DNA from: JAADEM01 sp965371855
Lineage (GTDB): Bacteria; Bacteroidota; Bacteroidia; Bacteroidales; Marinilabiliaceae
Assembly (NCBI GenBank): GCA_965371855.1
Contig: CBDUZZ010000073.1
Coordinates: 1 to 20,842 of the forward strand
Reading direction: 5' to 3'
Length of the DNA: 20,842 nt
The position numbers were made by a program, and so were the translations under genes. Under the pieces are notes generated by a model that was given only the letters and a program-made list of their open reading frames with translations, was not told where the DNA came from and did no database searches. Positions 1 through 9,700 of this stretch are shown here, in pieces (position 1 is the first letter of the stretch; the number at the start of each line of letters is the position of its first letter).

Positions 1-17
1 TCAAACTTTCCTCTATA

Positions 18-38
18 CCCCGAGGCAGAGCCTCGAGG
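18..38 (-). terminator. GC-rich hairpin downstream of the beta-helix gene
   Basis: A 9-bp inverted repeat (18-26 with 30-38) has a 3-nt loop. Read as minus-strand RNA it pairs fully, with one G-U pair; read as plus-strand RNA one pair is mismatched (C-A). That favours a role on the minus strand, about 115 nt past the stop codon of the beta-helix gene that ends at 155. There is no clear U-run after it, so it may be a weak terminator, an mRNA 3' end stabiliser, or a dispersed REP-like palindrome. The stretch 1-154 holds no gene that I can support. Confidence 0.35.
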
Positions 39-154
39 AATTCTCTTGATTAAAGGCGACAACCCATATTGAAAAGAATATTATGTGATTTTTCTTCAAA
101 GATCGTTTTCTGTCCATAAGAAAAATAGATGAGTTTTATAAAAATGCGTTGTAT

Positions 155-2419
155 TTATTGTTCTAACAATTTGCGATACAATGGTTGCAGTCCAACCGAA
201 TCAGTTGACACCGGTTGTTTGAGCCCAAGTTTAAGTGCTGGCGACCCTGATTTAAAACTGAAATCCCCGTTTTCAATGTCAACAAACATCGGGTCGGCAA
301 CCATACTGTTTATTTCAACACCGTGTTCTCTGGAAACTTTTAAATCACCAACACCATAGCCAGGATTCTTTGTACAGAAATAAATATTATTATCAGCCTT
401 AGCAGTCAAAAGTTGATTAGGATACAACCTACTTTTCACATTTCCCTGCCCGTAAACAAATTGCCCTTTTTTCATTGAATACATTATATTTCCCTGCACT
501 TTAGAATCTGCTATCGGGGCATTGGGGAATACGATGTAGCCACGGTGGCGGTCTGTAGCTGAATTACGTAAATCAACCACCAGGTTCCCAACAATATCGT
601 TTTTTCCCTTACTGGTAATTCCCTCTCCTCGTCCTTCGTAATATTTATAAAGTATGTTTCGTTCGATATTAGTTTCATTCTGGTCATCGTCGCACCGAAT
701 AAATGTGTGCATACGTGGGCCATAAATATCGTGGCAATAATTCTCTAAAACTACGTTGCCCCTGCCTGCACCCGATATATAAATACAATTTGCATCTCCG
801 GCAACTTCAGTGGCATTGTGTATGTCGTTCCGGTAAATCATATTATTACGTGCATGCAGGTATTTTTCACGTTCATACCAGGTTGATTCCCTATCGCTAA
901 ATAATTTAGCCTTTTTCATTCCTCCAACTTCATCCCAGCGAATGGTTTTGGAACATTCGCCTTTCCCTGTTACATCCCACCTGATTCGCCCGGTAGCCAA
1001 AACTCCTGAATATGGTAGGTTATAGAGGTGGTTATGGGCAATATTATTTTCGCCACTTTGCCACATAAATATTGCAGACGAACCAAAATATAGGTTACCA
1101 ATATTATGTATCAGGTTATTTGAAATTTCGTTGTCCTTATTTACATCTTTAGTGCCCGGTCCATAACCTGAGAATAAGATACCTGCACCACCAATGTGCT
1201 CAATATGGTTGCCAATAACTTTATTATTTTGGGCGTATAAATCAAAACGTACACCTGTACTCCCGGCATTTACAAAATGACAATTCTCGACTGCACAATT
1301 TTCAGCCCCGCGAAACCGGACCATTGCACTTGGGCTATCAAAACGTTCCCAGTCGTGCTGTATTCCCCATCCTGTTTTTCCGTGCCATGGGAAGCGGTCG
1401 GCATGGGTAAAAGTTAAACCATCGAAAACAATATTCTTAACAGGAGTGTCATTTGCGCTTTCGTAATTAATTTCTCCTTCAACACAAATTAATTCGGTTA
1501 AAACCGGGGCAACAATATTATCACCGGGCTTTTCGTTTTTGGGCCAAAAATACAACATATCAGTTTCACTATTTAACACCCATTCGCCCGGCTCATCAAG
1601 TAAGGCTATCGAATTTTCGATGAATGCTGTTGGCTTGTATGCCATTTTCGCTGGAGGATTCATATTGTAAGTACAAGGAACTGAGACACGGGCCATTCCT
1701 TGTTTTTCATTTACACTTTCAAGGGGCAGAATATTGCTCATCCAAATATAATGTGGGATAAGGTGGAGTTCTGCATTTTTAATGTCCGCCCAGTTTTGAA
1801 GTACTTTCCCGGGAAAACGGAACAATTGGGGGTCGGAAGTTTCATCACGTTCCATTTTTACCAAAGAAAAACCTTCTCCCCTGGCCCGTTGTAACCTTGT
1901 GTCCCCATCGTATAAAGTATAAAACCTTTTCAACCTGTCCATTTGTGGGGCAACCGATGGCGATACTTCCTGAGTATCTTTTAACTTACGGATGTCCGGC
2001 ACATGAGCTGCCCAGATTTTATCTTTTGCTTTTTCAGGCAATCCTTCAGGGAAAACCTGTGGCTTTTCCCATTCGGTAACTGGAACTCCGGAACTGATAA
2101 CAGGTGTTTCGCCGGGATATGCAGCATAAGTAATTGTTTGCCCCGAATTACCGGAATCTTCGATGGTAAATACAACTGTTTCTTTAAGCTGATAAGTACC
2201 ACCTCTTAGAAAAACAGTAATATTTTCAGTTACATCATTTTTTTTAATGCCGCGGACGGCATCACGTGCACGGGTTATAGTTGCAAAAGGTTTCTCTTTT
2301 GTACCCGGATTTAAATCGTTACCAGTAGGTGAAACATAAATTGTATCGTCGCTGGTAGAACATGCGCTAATAATAGTTATCAAGGCAATAATCACAAATA
2401 TGCGTAGTAAATAGTTCAT
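155..2419 (-). CDS. Right-handed parallel beta-helix lipoprotein, GH141-like candidate glycoside hydrolase
   Basis: 754 aa. The N-terminus is a lipoprotein signal (hydrophobic run, lipobox ISAC, lipidated Cys20), so the mature protein should be membrane-anchored, probably at the outer membrane. Residues about 27-56 carry the opening of surface polysaccharide-active beta-helix proteins (IYVSPTGNDLNPGTKEKPF, then a TITRARDAVR helix). Residues about 375-480 and 560-640 show repeated Asn-rich helix rungs of the PbH1 type (for example NKVIGNHIEHIGGAGI). Length and N-terminal motif resemble GH141, a family with an alpha-L-fucosidase acting on rhamnogalacturonan-II and a xylanase; pectate-lyase-like families share the fold. 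The exact activity is not readable from sequence alone. It lies 67 bp downstream of the GH97 gene on the same strand, so the two probably form one operon. GH141 is a working assignment; beta-helix fold and lipoprotein status are firmer. Confidence 0.8.
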   Translation of the reverse strand: MNYLLRIFVIIALITIISACSTSDDTIYVSPTGNDLNPGTKEKPFATITRARDAVRGIKKNDVTENITVFLRGGTYQLKETVVFTIEDSGNSGQTITYAAYPGETPVISSGVPVTEWEKPQVFPEGLPEKAKDKIWAAHVPDIRKLKDTQEVSPSVAPQMDRLKRFYTLYDGDTRLQRARGEGFSLVKMERDETSDPQLFRFPGKVLQNWADIKNAELHLIPHYIWMSNILPLESVNEKQGMARVSVPCTYNMNPPAKMAYKPTAFIENSIALLDEPGEWVLNSETDMLYFWPKNEKPGDNIVAPVLTELICVEGEINYESANDTPVKNIVFDGLTFTHADRFPWHGKTGWGIQHDWERFDSPSAMVRFRGAENCAVENCHFVNAGSTGVRFDLYAQNNKVIGNHIEHIGGAGILFSGYGPGTKDVNKDNEISNNLIHNIGNLYFGSSAIFMWQSGENNIAHNHLYNLPYSGVLATGRIRWDVTGKGECSKTIRWDEVGGMKKAKLFSDRESTWYEREKYLHARNNMIYRNDIHNATEVAGDANCIYISGAGRGNVVLENYCHDIYGPRMHTFIRCDDDQNETNIERNILYKYYEGRGEGITSKGKNDIVGNLVVDLRNSATDRHRGYIVFPNAPIADSKVQGNIMYSMKKGQFVYGQGNVKSRLYPNQLLTAKADNNIYFCTKNPGYGVGDLKVSREHGVEINSMVADPMFVDIENGDFSFKSGSPALKLGLKQPVSTDSVGLQPLYRKLLEQ

Positions 2420-2486
2420 TTCTCGTGTTTTTATAATTTAGTTGGTTGAATCAAATCAATAAGTGTGATATTCAGTCCTTATTTTT

Positions 2487-4394
2487 TTATTTCACAGGTT
2501 CAATCCTAATGGCCAGCCCTGTTTTTGCTTTTAACTTATACTTAAGTACGGTCTCAGTATTTACAGTTATTTGCTCAATTTTCACATGAGTCCTTGTATC
2601 TACCCGTGGGTCGTCAGAATATATTGCCGCATCGTATTTCTGATTTTTCATTAAAAAACTTAGCGGTATTTCTATTGTGTGCGGGGCATCTCCGTTTATT
2701 GAGCCGATAAACCACTTTTCGCCACTTCTCCGGGCAATGGTTGCATATTCTCCAATTGCAGCTTCCAATACTTTTGTTTCATCCCAAACCGTTGGCACAT
2801 TATAAAAGAAATCCAATTCCGGCTCATTGCCAATCGTCCTGTCTTCGGCTTTAATCCCTGTTTTTGTATTTAGTGATGATGGAGGTCTGTCGCCCCAGAA
2901 AATAAATTGCCAGGGGCTGTAAATACAAACCGCTTTTGCTAATTGAGAAACATGAGAGCCCATTTTCTCTGTTACCCTGGACGAAAAATAACAAATTGTA
3001 TTATCGGCTGCCCCGGTTAACGTACGGGTGAACATGGTTATTAATGTTTGCTCGCTGGATGGGCTGGCTTCGTCGCCTCTTATTCCTTCGCGGGTCATAA
3101 AATTGGGGTAAGTGCGCGAATATCCTGTTGGTCGGTAGCGGTCATGCACATCCACCATTAAATGATGTTTCGCAGCTTTTCTGATTGCTTCGTGAAGCCA
3201 GCTTGTCCACTCTTGCGAGCCGGTTTTTACAAAACCATATTTTACTCCTGCAACTCCCCACGATTCGTAGAGAGGCAGAATTTCGTCTAACTGTTTTTCG
3301 AGTGCCTTGCCATTTACATACAGAATTATTCCAATTCCTTTCTTTTCTCCATATTTTATTACTTCATGTAAATCAAGAGGTCCTTTTGAACGTTTAGGGT
3401 CAACAGTTATTGTGGTAGCATCCGATTCATCAGAATATTCGTTACCATACCATCCGGCATCAAATTCAACATACTGAAACCCATGCCCTGCTGCAAAATC
3501 GACACAGGTTTTACCTCCTTGTGTTGTAAGTGTTAACTCGCGAATAACCTTCCCCGGCTTAATCCACGAAACATCATCGATGGCACATGGGGCGTTCAGG
3601 TTTTGTACTAAAGAATTGTTCTCAAGAAGCTGTCCTGGAGTATTTGCTACCATGATAAAGCGCCACGGGGTATGCATGGGCAAAGGTAATGTCACTTCTC
3701 CGGCAAGAGATGCGACTAATGTATTCTCCTTGTCAGGTGAATAAGCAATTCTCATTCTTGAATAATTTACCAGGGCTGCTTCTCCCAATGCAATGAAAAG
3801 GTTTTTGTTTAGCTCAACCACCAAGGGCCGTTCACAGTTATTTTTAATTTCGTTTACAGGTATTTTTACATATAACCCCTGAGCTTCGTATGTTACCCAT
3901 GCCCCGGCATTCTTTGTTAATGAAAATTCCGTTAGTTCCGATTCAATTTCAATTTCCGAAAGGTTTTCCTGTTCGGGGATTTGATACTTAAAGGCAACTC
4001 CCTCGTTATAAGCACGGAATGTTAATACGATTATTCTTTGGGGGGATTCTTGTTCTTTGAGTTTAATTTCAGCCTGGCAATAATTATCAACAATCAAACT
4101 TCTTTCTCCATGGACAGGCTGCCATGAATCGTTAACTTTTGTTTCGTTAACAGAAATAATTTTTAGGTTTTTACTGATTGGAATACTGTTTTTAACAGAA
4201 AGCCCAATTTTTGATTTTTTAATAATTTCTTCACCCTTATAAAAGAGGGAATAAAAGGCTTCTCTGTCTACATTTTTATCAATTTCAAATTTAACAGATA
4301 ACTCTTCATTGGGGCTTTTTACGATTACTGTATCCGGTTCAGCCACACAAGCATTTAATGCAACAACAATAAGTAACAAAAGAAAATATCTCAT
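2487..4394 (-). CDS. Glycoside hydrolase family 97 lipoprotein (SusB-like family)
   Basis: 635 aa, normal for GH97. Order: lipoprotein signal with lipobox LNAC (Cys16), N-terminal beta-sandwich (about 20-270), (beta/alpha)8 catalytic barrel (about 275-540), C-terminal beta domain. Family landmarks are VEFDAGWYG (309-317), GVKYGF (383-388), LMVDVHDRYRPTGYSRTYPN (412-431) and EGIRGDE (436-442). GH97 contains retaining alpha-galactosidases, which use an Asp nucleophile in the GxKxDF segment, and inverting alpha-glucosidases such as SusB, which use Glu bases. Here the Asp position is Gly387, so the classical retaining nucleophile is absent; E395, E436 and E442 are candidate catalytic acids/bases. 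The enzyme should cleave terminal alpha-linked sugars at the periplasmic or outer-membrane face. It is the first enzyme after the susCD pair of locus 1, about 540 bp away, so it may have its own promoter. Confidence 0.9.
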   Translation of the reverse strand: MRYFLLLLIVVALNACVAEPDTVIVKSPNEELSVKFEIDKNVDREAFYSLFYKGEEIIKKSKIGLSVKNSIPISKNLKIISVNETKVNDSWQPVHGERSLIVDNYCQAEIKLKEQESPQRIIVLTFRAYNEGVAFKYQIPEQENLSEIEIESELTEFSLTKNAGAWVTYEAQGLYVKIPVNEIKNNCERPLVVELNKNLFIALGEAALVNYSRMRIAYSPDKENTLVASLAGEVTLPLPMHTPWRFIMVANTPGQLLENNSLVQNLNAPCAIDDVSWIKPGKVIRELTLTTQGGKTCVDFAAGHGFQYVEFDAGWYGNEYSDESDATTITVDPKRSKGPLDLHEVIKYGEKKGIGIILYVNGKALEKQLDEILPLYESWGVAGVKYGFVKTGSQEWTSWLHEAIRKAAKHHLMVDVHDRYRPTGYSRTYPNFMTREGIRGDEASPSSEQTLITMFTRTLTGAADNTICYFSSRVTEKMGSHVSQLAKAVCIYSPWQFIFWGDRPPSSLNTKTGIKAEDRTIGNEPELDFFYNVPTVWDETKVLEAAIGEYATIARRSGEKWFIGSINGDAPHTIEIPLSFLMKNQKYDAAIYSDDPRVDTRTHVKIEQITVNTETVLKYKLKAKTGLAIRIEPVK

Positions 4395-4635
4395 ATCTTA
4401 TAATTATGTTTCACTTGGTCGTTTAGAGTTTTTTAAATATCCTCAATTGTGACGATCATAAATCCCACATTCCGGGAAATGTAAATCCTTCCTGAGAGAT
4501 TCAAAAATTCTATTTTTCTATTGGATGCTTCCAGATATCACTAAACAAACTCACAGAAGTAATACTCTATAATTCCAGTTTCGGGTGAATGGAAAAAAGT
4601 AAATATTCAAAAAAACATTTTTGTCATTGAATGAT

Positions 4636-4803
4636 TCAGTTTATTAATATCTTTTGCGTATCGGTTATTACACCAAAATCAGACCTTGCCGTGAACCGAA
4701 CAAGATAAACTCCCCCCAATGTTTTATGAACATTATTGCTTATATTCCAGCACACCTTGTATTCTCCGAGCTGATGTTTTTGCTTTTTTAACAAATTGGG
4801 TTT
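4636..4803 (-). pseudogene. Remnant of a secreted protein's C-terminal FlgD-like/T9SS-type domain
   Basis: On the minus strand 55 codons are open from a stop at 4804-4806 to a TGA at 4636-4638, with no usable start codon. The translation contains LGEYKVCWNISNN, a short linker, then GGVYLVRFTAR and a final TQKILIN before the stop. This is the layout of FlgD-like Ig and type-IX-secretion C-terminal domains in Bacteroidota (G-x-Y-x-V-x-W ... G-[IV]-Y-x-x-[RK] ... KK-[IM]-x-[LV]-x). Such domains end exactly at the C-terminus of secreted multidomain enzymes, as here. The upstream body is missing or scrambled, so a secreted gene has probably been deleted between susD and the GH97 gene. The motif match is by eye; a chance ORF cannot be excluded. 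Confidence 0.5.
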
Positions 4804-4896
4804 TTAGAGAAAGAATCATTAAATAGCTTTCAAATTATTTTTCACCCAACCCCTGAAGATAGTAACTGAAACATATTCATTTCACACAACAACCTA

Positions 4897-4922
4897 AAGG
4901 GATGCCAAAAATGACACCCCTT
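4897..4922 (-). terminator. Terminator-like hairpin after the locus-1 susD gene
   Basis: An 11-bp stem (4897-4907 with 4912-4922) encloses an AAAA/UUUU loop. Read as minus-strand RNA it is fully paired with two G-U pairs; read on the plus strand those positions mismatch, which fixes its strand as that of susD. It begins 14 nt past the SusD stop. The sequence after it (UAGGUUGUUGUGUG) is only moderately U-rich. It probably ends or attenuates the sigma-fecR-susCD transcript and lowers read-through into the GH97 gene. Confidence 0.5.
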
Positions 4923-4935
4923 GTTAACTAAATTT

Positions 4936-6723
4936 TTATAAACTATCCCAACCAGGATTTTGTTCTAATTGAGGATTTAAAACAATTTGATTTGAAGGGA
5001 TTGGGTATAAATAATAATAATCAGGCCATGCAGGTGGTGCTGGAAACACAGAAATATATCCTTCTGCAGCACCATTAAAAACAGGTACTTTGTTATTTTC
5101 ATCTGCTGCAATTATCCAACGCCCAAATTGCTGTTTAGCCGCATAGTCATCCATTTTCTTCCATCTCTTTAAATCGTCAAAACGGTATGCCTCGGCAAAT
5201 AGCTCGATAGCACGTTCGCGCCGGATTTCCCATAAAACCGGATCAACAGATGGGTCACGCCTTGGATCAGACACTATATTTGAGATGTCTAAGGGTACAA
5301 CCTGCCCCCTTGCACGAAGTGGATTAACTGTCAGGTCAATAATAGTCTGATTTATCGCCCCAAGCTCAAATTGAGCCTCAGCATAATTCAATAACACTTC
5401 ACCCAACCTAAAAATTGGTGCATCTGTAATATCTGCCCCATGTATAGGTGCCCCAAGATTATGCCTGTCAAAAAACTTAAAAAGTTTATAACCGGTTTGA
5501 GTTACATTATATCCATGCCCGTTGTTATTACTACGAAAATGAGGTGAATTACGAACAACAAATCCACGCCAGTTTAGATCGGGCAATGCGTGGAAATTAT
5601 CATTGGTTAATGTTGCCATTAAATCAATATATTCACGCTCCTTTGGGTCACTGGTAAATTCCCAGTTCGATGTGTTTTTACCTGGTGGGATGGTATTAAT
5701 TTTATATGGAGGAACGGTAATAAAATACATCCGCCTGTCTCTATCCCTGAATTCATTATAAGCGTCTTTCTCCATTTCACTAAAATTGGCTTTTGCACCA
5801 ACAGGAGTACCATCTGTATAAAGAAACATATCAGCCGCTTTTTTAGTAAGATCCCAACGCCCTGAAGAATTTCGCATCCATGTAGTCAGTGCGTGTTGCA
5901 ATATACCAAGTTCGTATTGCTTGTACAACAAGATACCAGAAACATTTGCTAAATTCAGGCTATTAAAAACTTCATCATAATTTGAGTGTAATGTATGGTT
6001 TGCAATTACTTCTTCCGATGCTTGAACTGAAGCTTCCAGATATTCGTTTTCTCCGCCTAAACCGTGATATTTTCGCCATGTTCCTTCAAAAAGCCCAAAG
6101 CGAGAGATAAAAGCACGAACCACATCCGTATTAATTGTATTTGGGCCATCTCCCGTTTCTTTAATATTGGCTTCAGCAATTTTAAGATCCCTCAATATAT
6201 TGGCCGCAACATCGTCCCTTGAGTTTCTTGGTCCCTCCAGGATTTCCGTATCCGTATCATTAACTACAGTTTCTACCCATGGTACACTACCATATTTTTT
6301 AAGTAAATCAAAATAGGCCAACGACCTGAAAAACAACCCAACACTTTTCCAGTGATTTTGGTCGACTTCGGATAACGGAGAACCTTCAATATTTGCAAGC
6401 ATGATATTAACCCTTCGGATGGTTTCATATGGATCAGACCAATTATCTGTATTCGTAGGAATTGTAATTCTACCGTACAACCAATCACTTCCCAGCCTAC
6501 CATTCCTGGAATCACTGATCAGGTCTGAATGATAATCCCTATCGACCACACTGTGTAAATAACCCGGGAATGTCTCATAAAATCCCCAACTAAAGGTTTT
6601 AAAGTTTTCGTTGCTTGTAAACGTCGTTTGTTCTACCAATGCATCTAAAGGCAACCTTCCAATTTCATCGGTACAGCCTATAAATATCAAAACGACTATT
6701 ATTAAACTATATATCTTTTTCAT
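4936..6723 (-). CDS. SusD-like outer-membrane glycan-binding lipoprotein (RagB/SusD family), locus 1
   Basis: 595 aa from ATG at 6723; this start gives a clean lipoprotein signal (MKKIYSLIIVVLIFIGC, lipid at Cys17). A TTG nine bases upstream stays in frame but is less likely. SusD proteins sit on the outer face of the outer membrane as a lid over SusC and bind the target glycan through an alpha-helical TPR scaffold. Family marks are the SusD N-terminal region (YETIRRVNIMLANIEGSPL; SLAYFDLLKKYGSVPWV), the C-terminal segment with ERAIELFAEAYRFDDLKRWK, and the closing YPIPSNQIVLNPQLEQNPGW. The start is 10 bp after the susC stop, so the two are co-transcribed. The binding residues, and so the glycan, cannot be read from sequence. 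Confidence 0.95.
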   Translation of the reverse strand: MKKIYSLIIVVLIFIGCTDEIGRLPLDALVEQTTFTSNENFKTFSWGFYETFPGYLHSVVDRDYHSDLISDSRNGRLGSDWLYGRITIPTNTDNWSDPYETIRRVNIMLANIEGSPLSEVDQNHWKSVGLFFRSLAYFDLLKKYGSVPWVETVVNDTDTEILEGPRNSRDDVAANILRDLKIAEANIKETGDGPNTINTDVVRAFISRFGLFEGTWRKYHGLGGENEYLEASVQASEEVIANHTLHSNYDEVFNSLNLANVSGILLYKQYELGILQHALTTWMRNSSGRWDLTKKAADMFLYTDGTPVGAKANFSEMEKDAYNEFRDRDRRMYFITVPPYKINTIPPGKNTSNWEFTSDPKEREYIDLMATLTNDNFHALPDLNWRGFVVRNSPHFRSNNNGHGYNVTQTGYKLFKFFDRHNLGAPIHGADITDAPIFRLGEVLLNYAEAQFELGAINQTIIDLTVNPLRARGQVVPLDISNIVSDPRRDPSVDPVLWEIRRERAIELFAEAYRFDDLKRWKKMDDYAAKQQFGRWIIAADENNKVPVFNGAAEGYISVFPAPPAWPDYYYLYPIPSNQIVLNPQLEQNPGWDSL

Positions 6724-6733
6724 GATTAGCAAT

Positions 6734-9700
6734 TTAAAATGTAAGATTTAACCCTAATGCATAACTTCTCATAAATGGATATGTCCCTCCATTCCCTAAA
6801 TTTTTAAGCTCAGGGTTCAGCCCATCAGGCAGCTTGTCATTATTGATAAGGTTCTCACCAGAAAAGAAAATCCTTAATTTATCCATAAATACTTTTTTTG
6901 CAATTGTTTGAGGCAATGTGTAACCAATTGTTACATTTTGAAGCGCCCAATATGCACCATTTGAAAGGTATTTTGTTTGAAGTTTCCGACTGTGAGCATA
7001 TGTCCCTCCACCTTCGGAATATAATCGAGGGTAAAACGCACCTGTATTCTCAGGTGTCCAATAATCTAATTGATGCTGAAATATATTTTTGAATTGATCT
7101 GTGTAAGGCCAAAAAACCGGATTCTTGATATCTACATCTCTTTTGCCTACTCCATTTACCCTAAACGAAAAGTCAAATCCATTATAATCGGCACTACCAA
7201 AAATACCATACTGGAACTTTCTCCTTGAATTACCAATAATTTTACGGTCACCTGGGTCATCTAAAGTATTGTTACCAGAAAAAATAACATCATCATCATT
7301 TAAGTCAGCATATTTAATATCACCCGGATTTGGATTTACCCCTTTAAATGCAGGGATACCTTCTTTTAAAGTCCCTCCCATTAAGTCATTGTTTAAAGAA
7401 CCTTCAACAAAATCATCTACGGTATAATATCCATCAGTAGCATATCCCCAGATTTCGCTCATTTCTTTGCCAATATAATGCTGGCTCAACAATCCTTCTT
7501 CATTATCAAAATCTGTAATCTTAGCCTTATTATCGAACAGATTAAAGCCAATACGATAAGAAAATTTTCCTATTTTATCTCTCCAGGACATCTGAATCTC
7601 CCAGCCCTTTGTTTCAAGATCGGCAGCATTTTCTAATGGGGCATCAGCACCAAGTATGGCAGGAAGTTCAGCTCTTGCAGTAATCATGTCAAGTGTTTCC
7701 CTGCAGTACCAGTCGAATGTCGCAGCCAAACGGCTTTCGAACAGACTTGCATCAATCCCAATATTCGTAGTACGTACACGTTCCCAGGTAAAACCACCGC
7801 TAACCAATGAAGGTGACGATAAAGTAATAACCCTTTGCCCGGTTGAAGGGTCAATCCATTTAGCATTCCCCGGATTCAGTGTGGGTAGGAACGGGTATAA
7901 ACTACCAATGTTTTGATTGCCAACGTCACCCCATGAACCACGGACTTTTAAATCTGAAACAACACTTGTAAGTGGTTGAAAAAATGATTCGCCTGAAATT
8001 CTCCATCCAGCAGAAAAAGATGGAAAAAATCCAAACCGGGTTTCAGGTGGGAATTTGGAAGAACCGTCGTACCGACCATTCGCTTCGAAGAAATATCTTT
8101 CTTTATAGTTGTAAGTTAATCTGCTAAATACCCCCTGAACTGCCCATTCACCGAAACTATCATCATTTAATGGATCATCAGTAGCCAATGATAGCGAAGG
8201 TAGGCTTGGACTGATCAGGTTTTTTTTGCTTGCTTCAAACGATTCTTTTGAATTTGATTCATCGTTAATCCCAACTAACAATGAAAAATTGTGGTCGCTA
8301 ATACTTTTTACGTACTTAGCATAGAGGTTTAATGCTTTATATATGGTATTGCTATTTGACCGATGATAATCAGTCTTCCCTACCCCATTTAAAGAAAATC
8401 GCTGTGGATTAACAGTTTGGGGCTGATTGTTTGAGCTCATGGAATTAGCAACCCGGTTTTCAAATGTGTATTCCCCTGTTAACGTTAATCCTTCAAATGG
8501 CTTAAACTCCATTTTACCGATCATTCTGATGTTGTTTTCTTTTATTTCAGATGCAGTTCGAAGCTTCACAATGTTGGCAGGTGTATTATATGGAAATTCT
8601 GTTCCATCGTCAAATACATGATTTCCATTAGGAGTCCATGAATAAAATCCAATTGCATGATCGTAATTAGCTATAGGGTCAAGTTTTTTACTTGCTCGAT
8701 ATAATGTATTTACACTCAACGTGAGATTATTTGCTAAATCGGTTATGATAAATGCGTTCAAATTATAACGGGTAAATCTATCTTTATCCGTCACCATGAT
8801 GCCATCCTCGTCTGAATACCCCATATTTACTCTAAATGCCGTTTTTTCCGTACCTCCACTAAATCCAAAATTATGGATTTGAGAGAAACCAGGATCATTA
8901 ATAAAATCACCTACCACATCATATTCTTTTAGCGGATAACGTAAGCCATTAAACTCAGCATATCCCATTGGATAACTACCTGGATTTTGTTCATATTCTT
9001 CTATAAAGCCTAACCATGTTGGTATATCCTGACCTGTCCAGAAACTTGTTGTGCCGAAATCATCAATTGCTCTAATAAACTCGGCATTAGTGGTAGGCTT
9101 TGGTAGCTCAGTTGGCTCACTGATACTAAATGTTGAAGAGTAATCAAATTTTATTGGTGAATTCTTGTCTGCTTTTTTAGTAGTAATAAGAATTACACCA
9201 AAAGCTGCACGTCCACCATAAATAGACGATGCTGAGGCATCTTTAAGTACTGTAACCGTTTCAATATCTTTTGGGTTAATATCCGCCAGATTTACAGGGA
9301 CATTGTCCATCAAAATTAAAGGAGTGCCACCGTTTATCGATTCAAATCCTCTGATTTCCAAACTCGTACCGGTACCAGGGCGACCTTGGTCATAAGTAAT
9401 TTGCAACCCGGGAATTGCACCTTGCAAAGCTCTTGACGAGTTTGAGACAGCTCTATCTCCAATAACTTCATCCATTTGAATAGATGTGGCAGAACCTGTT
9501 ATGTTTGCTTTTTTCTGAACAGCATAACCTACAGCAATTACTTCCTCAATTCCAATTGCATCAACTTTCATGGTGATGTTAATCGTAACCTGGCCTCCTA
9601 TTGGTATTTCCTGTGAAACCATACCAATAAAAGAAAAAACCAAGATATCACCAGATGATACATTTTGTATTGAATAATTACCTTCTGCATCAGTAATTCC

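Larger units (their letters stand above)
4395..4935. other. Gene-free gap between SusD and GH97 genes
   Basis: 541 bp with no intact gene. It contains a terminator-like hairpin just after the SusD stop (4897-4922) and the remains of a C-terminal coding end (4636-4803), each listed separately. The part nearest the GH97 start (4395-4635) is AT-rich and presumably holds that operon's promoter. I found no convincing TAnnTTTG box there and no coding remnant in either strand. Confidence 0.6.

Noticed and set aside
129..359. Plus-strand ORF overlapping the beta-helix gene end
   Set aside because: It lies opposite a clear 754-aa lipoprotein gene; its sequence shows no family features.
4460..4480. 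Near-palindrome around CATTCCGGGAAATG upstream of GH97, considered as an operator
   Set aside because: Two of eight arm positions mismatch and no second copy was seen; too weak to call.
6724..6732. TTG start for the locus-1 SusD
   Set aside because: The ATG at 6723 gives a standard lipoprotein signal and leaves a 10-bp gap after susC; the TTG adds three residues with no support.
7656..7916. Plus-strand ORF inside susC of locus 1, and similar ORFs inside other genes
   Set aside because: They are out-of-frame or antisense shadows of clear genes without recognisable domains.
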